Part shown: one piece after another, positions 8,328 to 15,512 of the stretch | Layout: each line of letters opens with the position of its first letter | Position numbering within the stretch: the stretch's first letter is position 1 | Assembly (NCBI GenBank): GCA_964389375.1 | Contig: CAYMDP010000034.1 | Coordinates: forward strand, 1 to 29,678 | From: CAYMDP01 sp964389375 | GTDB taxonomy: Bacteria; Bdellovibrionota; Bdellovibrionia; Bdellovibrionales; UBA1609 | Reading direction: 5' to 3' | DNA length: 29,678 nucleotides | Translations under genes and position numbers: made by a program | Notes under the pieces: model-generated | What the model saw: only the letters and a program-made list of their open reading frames with translations | The model's database searches: none | Told to the model about the DNA's origin: nothing

Positions 8328-8335
8328 TCACACAT

Positions 8336-8358
8336 CTCCCGCTATTAGCGGGGAGGAG
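8336..8358 (+). promoter_or_regulatory. Hairpin overlapping the Shine-Dalgarno of the beta-barrel gene
   Basis: CTCCCGCTA (8336-8344) pairs with TAGCGGGGAG (8346-8355), with one extra G as a bulge and a central T. The 3' arm contains part of the purine-rich Shine-Dalgarno GGGGAGGAG (8350-8358) used for the ATG at 8364. There is no T-run, so it is not an intrinsic terminator. It may lower or regulate translation of the outer-membrane gene relative to the upstream ones. Confidence 0.45.
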
Positions 8359-8363
8359 AGCTT

Positions 8364-9200
8364 ATGCGAGTTCAGAAGCCACAGGGCCTAGCCCTGTATT
8401 TTTCAATTTTGACTTTGGCCATGGGCCTTAGCTTTGGCGTTTCGGCTGAAGCACAGTCAAAAAAAGCTGCGGCCTCAAAAGAGCCAGCTCCAAAAGCCTC
8501 CGCACCCTCCACTGGGGATAAAAAAGCCGAACCTCAATCGGATCGCTTGGATATTTCGGATGTTGAAGAAAAGTACTGGGCTCCGAAGGATACAGATTTC
8601 AGCGTTGTTCAAAACAGAACCTATGCAAAAGAAAAACGCTATTCCGTGACCGGTCAAATTGGACCGATCGTTAACGACGCATATGCGGCGGGAATGATCC
8701 AAGGAATTAAGGCAAATTATTTCTTCTCTGAGCGTTATGGTGTTGAGCTTATGTACAACACTTCAAACCTCTCGGATAATGATTCCATTAAAGAGCTTCA
8801 AAAGTTAGCGCAAGGTGGAGCAAAACCGAATCACGGAAAAATCACAAATTTTTACGGCGTCGGTTTTAACTATGTTCCCATCTATGCAAAAATGAGTGTT
8901 CTGGGAACACGCATTATCTATTTCGATATGGCGGTCACTCCAGTCATCGGAATGATGGGCTATGACCAACAAACCGAAGCTGGAAATATTAGTAAAAGCT
9001 CGATGGCCATCGGTCTTGATGTCACTCAGTACTTTTTCTTCTCGCGCCATTTTGCCGTGCGATTTGACTTAGCAAACCGTTGGTTTAACGAAACGACAGT
9101 TAAGTATAGAACTGACGTCGGCGGAAGCATTGGAGACAAAGTGAAGGATGGGACAACCAACATCACAACGATGATGCTTGGTCTGACTTATTTCTTCTAA
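8364..9200 (+). CDS. Outer-membrane beta-barrel protein (OMP_myx type), GltA/GltB/GltH-like
   Basis: A 278-residue protein with a signal peptide (cleavage near the AEAQS at about 29-33). A Lys/Ala/Pro-rich linker runs to about residue 62. Next comes a conserved-looking segment, DRLDISDVEEKYWAPKDTDF, then VVQNRTYAKEKR, and a series of alternating beta-strands. It ends in LTYFF, with the C-terminal Phe typical of barrels inserted by BAM. The EEKYW...VVQNR...KR pattern is typical of the myxobacterial outer-membrane family that includes the gliding proteins GltA, GltB and GltH. Placement between GltG-like and GltC-like genes supports a role in the gliding outer-membrane complex. Which of the three paralogues it matches cannot be decided here. 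It follows the GltG-like stop by 36 bases, which include a hairpin. Confidence 0.8.
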   Translation: MRVQKPQGLALYFSILTLAMGLSFGVSAEAQSKKAAASKEPAPKASAPSTGDKKAEPQSDRLDISDVEEKYWAPKDTDFSVVQNRTYAKEKRYSVTGQIGPIVNDAYAAGMIQGIKANYFFSERYGVELMYNTSNLSDNDSIKELQKLAQGGAKPNHGKITNFYGVGFNYVPIYAKMSVLGTRIIYFDMAVTPVIGMMGYDQQTEAGNISKSSMAIGLDVTQYFFFSRHFAVRFDLANRWFNETTVKYRTDVGGSIGDKVKDGTTNITTMMLGLTYFF

Positions 9201-9207
9201 AGGGGGA

Positions 9208-11754
9208 ATGGTGAAAGCAATTCGATTTACATTCATTGTCTTTTTCATGCTCTCTCAGACGAGTTGGGCTCGTCATGCAGATCCGGGAGCCTTGATAGAT
9301 GGATCGAAGTCTGCAGAGTTATCAGGTTCTCAAGCTGGCTCTCAGGCCGGCTCTTGGAGAGATCTGTCCGTGAAGGATTTAAACTGGAATAAAGTCAAAA
9401 GCACAGTTCAGGTTTGGTGGGCCAATCGTGAATCGAAGAAATCCGACGAGAGAGGACCTGCAAGCCAAGCTCAGCAAGCTGCTCGAACGGAAGCTCCGAA
9501 AACTTCTGACGAAGTCACTGCATTGGTTGAAAGCCTTCCAGCGGTCAACACTCAAGATGCCGCGTCTACTCCCTTGGTAGAAATGGAAAAAGCCGCACCT
9601 CAGATTCGGCAAATCGAGATCACAAAATCGACCCCGGGAATCGCTCCGGATCCATCTTTGTCTTTGAATAAAGCCGGTGTACCGACTTTCGCATTAACCA
9701 CCGCAAAAAAAATAAAAACGAAGGACGGAAAGTCTAAGACAATTCAGATTCCGAAGACTTCAATTCCTGCACTCGGAGTGGGTGAAGAGCCTCGAGTGGT
9801 GAAGTCGGATTTTACCCTTCCTGATGTCAAATTTATGCTTGCAAGTCTTGGAAAGGCGACCGCGCTTCCAACTCCAAAGATAATGGCCAAAGCAGACTTA
9901 GACCTTGTGACTAAAAAGAAGCGAGACCTTGCCGGAGAGCCAAAGGCCCCCACCGATTTACTAAAAGGTGTTGGAAAACCCGTGACCGAAGAAAGTGTGG
10001 CTTCGATTGTCTATCAGATTAGCGAGGACCAAGCGGTCACAGAACAAGCCTACAAGCCGTTTAGCGTCGCCGAACTTCAAATGTTGGCCGCTTTAATTTT
10101 AGTTAAAAACGGCGAGCAGTGCCCCATTGCCGTGGGCTTGTTTGATCGAGTCGCACGCAATAAAGAACTGACGACTGAAGCGAATTTTCATTTAGGAAGT
10201 TGTGCGATGAAGTTAAAACTTTATGCGCCCGCATTTGAGCGACTGTCCTCAGTCATCAAAACCGAAGAGGCCGAGTACGCAAGCCCTGCGATCGGGATTC
10301 TCGCGAAAGATCTGCCAAGTGAGTATGAGGTTTCTTTTTCTAAACTCGTCAGAGGCATTAAGAATAAGAGTCTTTTAATTGAATCAGATCAGCAGCGAGT
10401 CAGCTATTTGGTTGCTAAGGGGGCTTTCAAGGCCGGTCAATTTGGACCTGCTAAAACTGCAGCTCGGGAAGTCAAAGAGAGCTCTCCAGATTATGCCAGT
10501 GCACAATTTGTTTTGGCTTCTGCTGAGCATCTTTCAAAAGAACAAAAAAACGCGGTGAAAACCCTTGAATCCCTAAGAGCATGGATCGAGAAGACGGGTA
10601 AGAGAGACAAGAATATCGAAAGTCTTTCGGCCTTAAACTTGGCAAGAATGTATTTTTCAGCGAACCAGCATCAAAAAGCTTTAGAGCTTTATATGAAGAT
10701 CGACAAAGAGCATCCAACTTGGGTTCAGGCCCTCGTGGAAATGGGTTGGATTCAGTTGGCCGTTGACGATTTTGCGGGAGCCATCGGAAATATGTACTCC
10801 CTGCATTCGCCATACTTTAAGTCGGTCTATAAGCCCGAATCTTTTGTGGTTCGTACAATCGGTTATTTAAATATCTGCCAATACGCAGATGCGTATAAGA
10901 CTTTGACTTGGCTGGAAAGCGAGCACCGCCCGTGGTTGACGAAAATGCAGTCTTATATGTCGGCTAATAAGTCGAACTCTGCCTACTACGACACGGTCAG
11001 AAACTATCTTCGCGGAAAAAGTACTGAAGAAGTCGACGGACTTCCATTTCAGGTTATTCGTGAGATGGCGCGACAAAGAGATTTTTTGAACGTACAAACG
11101 TCCTTAAATCAAAAAGAAGATGAGCTAGGCCGTTACCCTTCGGTCGTAACAGCGATCAATCAGCAAAAGAACCGAACTCGAACTCGAGTTCAGCAGGCTC
11201 AAGAAAGACTATCTGGTTTAAGGGCTAACCTTAAGCAGTCTAAAGTCGATGGCCAAAATGCTCAGTTTCTTCAACAATGGCGAGGTCAAGCTCGACTCGA
11301 AGAAGAGATTATTGCAGCCCATAGGTACCACCTAGAAATGCTCGAGGTTTCGCGACAGGGCTATGAAAGCTTTAAGTCTCGAACTTTTGCTTTAATCGAA
11401 AAAGAACGGGTTGGACTTCGTCAGCAAGCCGGAACCGCTTTGGCCAGCAGCTTTAAAAAAATGGCAACTGAGGTCGGAAGGGTTCTCGAAAATAATGAAT
11501 TCTTGCGTTACGAAGTTTTTGCCGGAAGCGGAGAGAATATTCGCTATCAAGTGGGTGGTGGAGCGACAGATAAGACTCATAGAATTCCTGCCAGTATCAA
11601 GCCTCAGAAGATGTTGAACTGGGATTTTGATGGGGAGTATTGGGAAGATGAGATTGGGTCTTACCGGTCCACTTTAAGAAATAACTGCCCAAAACTAAGC
11701 CAAACAAAGAATGAATTTAAATCAATTGCACTGACAGAAGGAGTTGGACAATGA
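9208..11754 (+). CDS. gltC: Periplasmic TPR protein, GltC-like
   Basis: An 848-residue protein with a signal peptide (MVKAIRFTFIVFFMLSQTSWA). A low-complexity region with a short tandem repeat (GSQAGSQAGS, about residues 40-50) and a Lys/Pro/Thr-rich disordered stretch extend to about 270. Helical TPR-like repeats follow at about 280-560 (for example ALNLARMYFSANQHQKALEL and YMKIDKEHPTWVQALVEMGW). A coiled-coil region (about 640-760) and a conserved-looking C-terminal piece with DFDGEYWEDEIGSYRS close it. Myxococcus GltC is a periplasmic TPR protein that works with GltA/GltB at the outer membrane. The assignment is by architecture and by adjacency to the beta-barrel gene. It overlaps the next gene by four bases (ATGA). 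Confidence 0.7.
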   Translation: MVKAIRFTFIVFFMLSQTSWARHADPGALIDGSKSAELSGSQAGSQAGSWRDLSVKDLNWNKVKSTVQVWWANRESKKSDERGPASQAQQAARTEAPKTSDEVTALVESLPAVNTQDAASTPLVEMEKAAPQIRQIEITKSTPGIAPDPSLSLNKAGVPTFALTTAKKIKTKDGKSKTIQIPKTSIPALGVGEEPRVVKSDFTLPDVKFMLASLGKATALPTPKIMAKADLDLVTKKKRDLAGEPKAPTDLLKGVGKPVTEESVASIVYQISEDQAVTEQAYKPFSVAELQMLAALILVKNGEQCPIAVGLFDRVARNKELTTEANFHLGSCAMKLKLYAPAFERLSSVIKTEEAEYASPAIGILAKDLPSEYEVSFSKLVRGIKNKSLLIESDQQRVSYLVAKGAFKAGQFGPAKTAAREVKESSPDYASAQFVLASAEHLSKEQKNAVKTLESLRAWIEKTGKRDKNIESLSALNLARMYFSANQHQKALELYMKIDKEHPTWVQALVEMGWIQLAVDDFAGAIGNMYSLHSPYFKSVYKPESFVVRTIGYLNICQYADAYKTLTWLESEHRPWLTKMQSYMSANKSNSAYYDTVRNYLRGKSTEEVDGLPFQVIREMARQRDFLNVQTSLNQKEDELGRYPSVVTAINQQKNRTRTRVQQAQERLSGLRANLKQSKVDGQNAQFLQQWRGQARLEEEIIAAHRYHLEMLEVSRQGYESFKSRTFALIEKERVGLRQQAGTALASSFKKMATEVGRVLENNEFLRYEVFAGSGENIRYQVGGGATDKTHRIPASIKPQKMLNWDFDGEYWEDEIGSYRSTLRNNCPKLSQTKNEFKSIALTEGVGQ

Positions 11755-12386
11755 AATTAATAACACGACTTGCAATAGTCATAGCGGGGATTAGCCTTAG
11801 CGCCCATGCGGGAACTCAGGTCGAAGGCGGTCTTGAGCAGTTGAAGACGAATATGGAAAATTCAAAAGCCAATTTTGATCAATACAAAAGTAACCTCGAT
11901 ATTTCGACTAAAAATTTGGACGAAGTAAATAAAGCCATTAAAGAGCTTCAAAGTCAGCGCACTCGGCTTCTGAAGAATGGCGAAAATATCGATACAAATA
12001 AAGAGTCCTTGGATAAGATGAAGGCCGAAATTGCAGGCTTTAAAGCTGCCGAGGCCAAGAAAATTCAGGCGGACGAGGCTCAGATTGCTGAAGTGAAAGC
12101 TCTGTTGCAAAAGCTCGAGGATAGCCGAAAGAAGCGCGAGCTGAATATGACCGCTTACGATCAAAAAATGGCTGAGATCGACAAAGAAAAAGGGGATTGG
12201 GACAAGCAGCGCGCAGCCATGGGACAGCTAAAGGCCGAACTCGACCTTAAAGAAAAAGAAGCCCTAGTGCAGAAGCAAAAATGGGAAGAAAAGAAAAGGT
12301 CCTACGCCTCTGAAACGGACAAATGGCAAAAGGCGAGTCGCACCGCAGAGCAAACACACCTAAAGTACAAGCGACTTTCAGAGTAG
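11751..12386 (+). CDS. Periplasmic coiled-coil protein, last gene of the gliding locus
   Basis: A 211-residue protein with a signal peptide (MKLITRLAIVIAGISLSAHA). The remainder is almost wholly heptad-like, charged coiled coil rich in Lys, Glu, Gln and Ala, without Cys. No family name is recognised. Its start overlaps the GltC-like stop (ATGA), so it is translationally coupled, and the operon terminator lies 33 bases after its stop. The context suggests a structural or spacer role in the periplasm for the gliding machine. A generic coiled coil also resembles OmpH/Skp-like or TolA-like proteins by composition alone, so similarity searches will be noisy. Confidence 0.75.
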   Translation: MKLITRLAIVIAGISLSAHAGTQVEGGLEQLKTNMENSKANFDQYKSNLDISTKNLDEVNKAIKELQSQRTRLLKNGENIDTNKESLDKMKAEIAGFKAAEAKKIQADEAQIAEVKALLQKLEDSRKKRELNMTAYDQKMAEIDKEKGDWDKQRAAMGQLKAELDLKEKEALVQKQKWEEKKRSYASETDKWQKASRTAEQTHLKYKRLSE

Positions 12387-12418
12387 ACTGGGACCTGGGC
12401 CTTCGCCTAGACGTCTTC

Positions 12419-12453
12419 AAAAAGCCTTGGATGAATTGTCCAAGGCTTTTTTT
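12419..12453 (+). terminator. Intrinsic terminator of the gliding operon
   Basis: A perfect 13-bp stem AAAAAGCCTTGGA / TCCAAGGCTTTTT with a 7-base loop (TGAATTG, 12432-12438) is followed by more Ts. Its A-rich 5' side also gives some T-run on the opposite strand. It closes the unit that starts near 600. Confidence 0.93.
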
Positions 12454-12471
12454 ATTTGTTAGCATGAAGAG

Positions 12472-13683
12472 ATGAAATCATTAAAACCCTTTCTTAGCGG
12501 CCTTCTCCTTCTTATAACCAGTTTGAGCATCTCAATTCAAGCTCAAGCAAAGCCCCAAGTCGATGGGTCTTTATCGAGTCTGATATTAGATTTGGAGGAG
12601 TTTAAAACCTTATCTGTAGAAGACCAGGCAAAGTACCTCATTTGGTCCAGAGAGCTTTTGGCGGTTTTGGAGACCTTTCAGGCGGATCAGAAAACCGACA
12701 AGCTCGCAAATTTTCAGCGAACTAATGATTGGTCGATTGACTGGTCGATTTTTCCTCAAGCTGAGGCGGCTCTTCCTTTGGCCTTGATACCTTATGCCGT
12801 AACAGGCTTAAGCGTAGCGGTTCGATCTCCTGCTGTAATTAACTTTGCCTCAAGAGCAAAGACTTTTTCACAGACGGCGTGGAGGGCAAGAAAATCGACT
12901 CGTTTTCAAAAAGGTGGATCCGTAACGGATATTTCTTTTAGAGAAGCTGGAAAGGCAAAAATGAATGCGGCCCTAATCGCAGGAGGTGCCGTCAGCACTG
13001 CGGCGTCGGTCGCAGCATTGGTGGACAGCAAGGAAAATGAAGCGGCAACACCCGCCGAAACTCAGCCTGTCCCGAAGCCAGCCCCTGCTGAAGCGAAGGC
13101 AATTGCCTTTAAGGGTGAGTATCGAGAAGTCGATGCAAAATGTCTATTCGGCGGTCACTTAAGTAAGTTCAAAAAGTTCGGAGATAAAATTCTTTGCACC
13201 CGTCCTAAAGAATCAATCAACGCAAAAATTTGCACCGACCCCGCAAAATCTTTTCTATGTCAGTCTTTCGGTTTAAGCCAAGGCCCGAGTCCGAAGGATT
13301 TAAGCTCTAAGCTTTGTGTTCCGCTTACAAATGAGCAAGGTAGCTTGGTGGACCTTACTCCTCGTTGTGCTGTGGCCTTCCGTCAGATGCTTTTACAGGG
13401 GCCAACTCTGATCGATCCGGTTGTTTTTAATAATGCGACGGCAGCCCTTAAAGAGTCCGTGGGCCAGTTTCAAAAAGAAGGCATGAGAGATGGGGTCTCA
13501 TTCGAAGATTACTGTAAAGATAGCAACGCAATTAACAAGGGACTTCAAAAATCCGAATGTGAGGCCATCACCGGATTAATGGCTTTGATTAAACAAGACA
13601 CTCAAGTTGAAAAAGTTGTTGCCAGTCGTGCTCCCGCTGGGCGCGGAGTCGTTCGTAAAAAACCCGCTGAGGCCACAAACTAA
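12472..13683 (+). CDS. Secreted cysteine-containing protein of unknown function
   Basis: A 403-residue protein with a signal peptide (MKSLKPFLSGLLLLITSLSI...AQA). I do not recognise the family. Visible parts are a short in-frame duplication (DWSIDWSIF near residue 88), a hydrophobic stretch at about 100-120 (LPLALIPYAVTGLSVAV), and a small Ala-rich hydrophobic segment near 165-185. A Pro/Ala/Glu linker follows at about 190-210. The C-terminal half has eight Cys (for example KCLFGG, ILCTRP, KICTD, FLCQSF), an even number that would suit disulfides in the periplasm. The start is only 18 bases after the gliding terminator and has no good ribosome site. Its stop overlaps the convergent ABC gene by four bases. 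It may be an envelope or surface protein; a link to gliding is only positional. Confidence 0.8.
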   Translation: MKSLKPFLSGLLLLITSLSISIQAQAKPQVDGSLSSLILDLEEFKTLSVEDQAKYLIWSRELLAVLETFQADQKTDKLANFQRTNDWSIDWSIFPQAEAALPLALIPYAVTGLSVAVRSPAVINFASRAKTFSQTAWRARKSTRFQKGGSVTDISFREAGKAKMNAALIAGGAVSTAASVAALVDSKENEAATPAETQPVPKPAPAEAKAIAFKGEYREVDAKCLFGGHLSKFKKFGDKILCTRPKESINAKICTDPAKSFLCQSFGLSQGPSPKDLSSKLCVPLTNEQGSLVDLTPRCAVAFRQMLLQGPTLIDPVVFNNATAALKESVGQFQKEGMRDGVSFEDYCKDSNAINKGLQKSECEAITGLMALIKQDTQVEKVVASRAPAGRGVVRKKPAEATN

Positions 13684-15512
13684 AGCCGATTCAGCGGAGG
13701 ATTTGTTTCATTTTTTTTCTTGGTCCCGGGGCCTTTTTGTCCTTCGGTCTGTTGGGACTGGTAAAGCTCAAAATAAGCGCCCTTCTTAGACATCAGCTCG
13801 TGGTGGGACCCTTGTTCTAGAATTTGCCCCTGATCTAACAAAATAATTCGGTCACAATTAATAATTGTGGAAAGCCTGTGGGCAATAATCAAACTAGTGC
13901 GACCCTTGGTCACTTGCTCGGTTGCTTGTTGGATTTTTTGCTCACTTAAAGAGTCAATATTCGCCGTGGCCTCGTCCAATATCAAAATGTCCGGATTAAA
14001 GGCTAAGACTCTTGCAAATGCGATGAGCTGCTTTTCTCCTGTTGAAAGATTCGCCCCGTTTTCTTCGATCTTCCAGTCCAAGCCCTCTTTATGTTTTTCA
14101 ATCAGGTCAAAACAATGAGCCCGTCTTGCGGCATCTCGAATCATCGTGGATTCAATTCCGGGGGAATTCAAAGAAATATTCGCCGCAATACTTCCTTTAA
14201 AAATAAAATTTTCTTGTTGCACGACACCGATGCGTTTACGGATCTCGGCGATCTGAATCTGATTTAAGTCGACCCCATCAAGCAAAATCTGGCCGGATTC
14301 AATTTCATACATTCTTTGAAGAACAGAGACCAAACTGCTTTTTCCACTTCCGGTGCGCCCCACAAGGGCAATCCTCTCGCCGGCCCTAATATTTAAGTTG
14401 ATATCTTTTAGGATGAAGTCCGTTTCTAAGGAATAGCGAAAACGAACATTTTTAAGTTCGATTGATCCCTTTGAGGCCGCGGGGTCTAACAGAATTCCCT
14501 CAAGTCTTTCGGTGCTTTCATCTAAAAGATGAAACACACGGTCCGCACTGGCTAAGCTATTTTGCAAAGTATTGTATCTTTCAAGGATCACTCTTAAGGG
14601 TCTAAAAAAACCTTGGACCAGTAAAATAAAGGCGGCGATTTGCCCAATGCTTAAACCCAGTCGCTCTTGGAGCAGACTTCCAAATAGAATCGCGGTGGCG
14701 ACTGTTCCGACGTTAAAGGCTTCCACGATGGGCCACAATCTTGCGAACAGACTGACCGTCTTTAGCTGAACCACTTTGTAGTCTTCGGACATTTCTTCAA
14801 ACTGTGCTCTGCTGGCTTCAACTTTGTCGAACATTTGCAGGATTCTCATTCCCGAAATCGATTCCGCCGAATAGGCATTAATCAGTGCGAGTTTCTTTTT
14901 AGACTCATTAAAAAAATAGCGAATTCTTTTACTTAAGGAGGCACTGATCCAAATTAAAACCGGAGCCACTAAAATGGTCAGAAGGGTTAGTGGCAAAGAT
15001 AAAAGACTAAGGGCAATCAAGATCGACCCCATGTTCACAAAGGCCACAAAAAAGTCGGTAAAGCCTTGAGTGAAGAGCTCTCCGAGCCCATGCACATCAT
15101 TTGTCACTCGAGTAACAATGCGCCCGATCGGGTTTTTATCAAAAAATTTTAGGGGTAGTCTTTGGACATGTAAAAGTAAGCGATTGCGAATGTCGTACAT
15201 CGTCTGGTTGCCCAGTTTCTGTAAGACGTAGCGCTGAAAAAAGGCCAAAATACTTCCGAGTAGGTCGAGCACTAAATAGGCAATAGCAATCTGAACAACA
15301 AGATCTAAATCTTTTTTTCCGATCCCCTCATCGATGGCGTAGCCAAACAAAAACGGAAGCGTCCGGCTGACGCTGACAAAGGCCAGAACCAAAATCACAA
15401 CCAAAATAAGTCGGGGCTTTCTTTGCAGCAAGTAGGGCCAAAGCTTGACAAAAAGTTTTCTAAAATTGAGCTCTTTTTGAACCTTGTCTTCAGTAAAATA
15501 AGATTTAGACAT
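13680..15512 (-). CDS. ABC exporter half-transporter, MdlB/BmrD-type, catalytic Walker B Glu
   Basis: A 610-residue half-transporter with an ABC exporter transmembrane domain (six helices in about residues 30-325) fused to an ATPase domain (about 350-590). The motifs are complete: Walker A GRTGSGKSS (385-393), Q-loop Gln433, Walker B ILILDE with catalytic Glu514, and switch His545 (IAHR). The signature is unusual, LSTGE (489-493), instead of LSGGQ. The upstream partner has the opposite pattern (normal signature, Asp at the Walker B catalytic position). The pair therefore fits a heterodimeric exporter with one degenerate site, as in BmrCD or TM287/288. Substrate unknown; lipids and drugs are typical. 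The start overlaps the upstream gene by 8 bases. The C-terminal tail (about 590-610) is Lys/Asn/Pro-rich and probably flexible. Confidence 0.92.
   Translation of the reverse strand: MSKSYFTEDKVQKELNFRKLFVKLWPYLLQRKPRLILVVILVLAFVSVSRTLPFLFGYAIDEGIGKKDLDLVVQIAIAYLVLDLLGSILAFFQRYVLQKLGNQTMYDIRNRLLLHVQRLPLKFFDKNPIGRIVTRVTNDVHGLGELFTQGFTDFFVAFVNMGSILIALSLLSLPLTLLTILVAPVLIWISASLSKRIRYFFNESKKKLALINAYSAESISGMRILQMFDKVEASRAQFEEMSEDYKVVQLKTVSLFARLWPIVEAFNVGTVATAILFGSLLQERLGLSIGQIAAFILLVQGFFRPLRVILERYNTLQNSLASADRVFHLLDESTERLEGILLDPAASKGSIELKNVRFRYSLETDFILKDINLNIRAGERIALVGRTGSGKSSLVSVLQRMYEIESGQILLDGVDLNQIQIAEIRKRIGVVQQENFIFKGSIAANISLNSPGIESTMIRDAARRAHCFDLIEKHKEGLDWKIEENGANLSTGEKQLIAFARVLAFNPDILILDEATANIDSLSEQKIQQATEQVTKGRTSLIIAHRLSTIINCDRIILLDQGQILEQGSHHELMSKKGAYFELYQSQQTEGQKGPGTKKKNETNPPLNRL

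Noticed and set aside
9320..9360. Tandem GSQAGSQAGS repeat as a CRISPR or mobile element
   Set aside because: It is an in-frame low-complexity linker in the GltC-like protein, without spacer structure.
12733..12754. Short in-frame duplication (DWSIDWSI) as a transposon footprint
   Set aside because: Too short and imperfect; simple slippage explains it, and no inverted repeats flank it.
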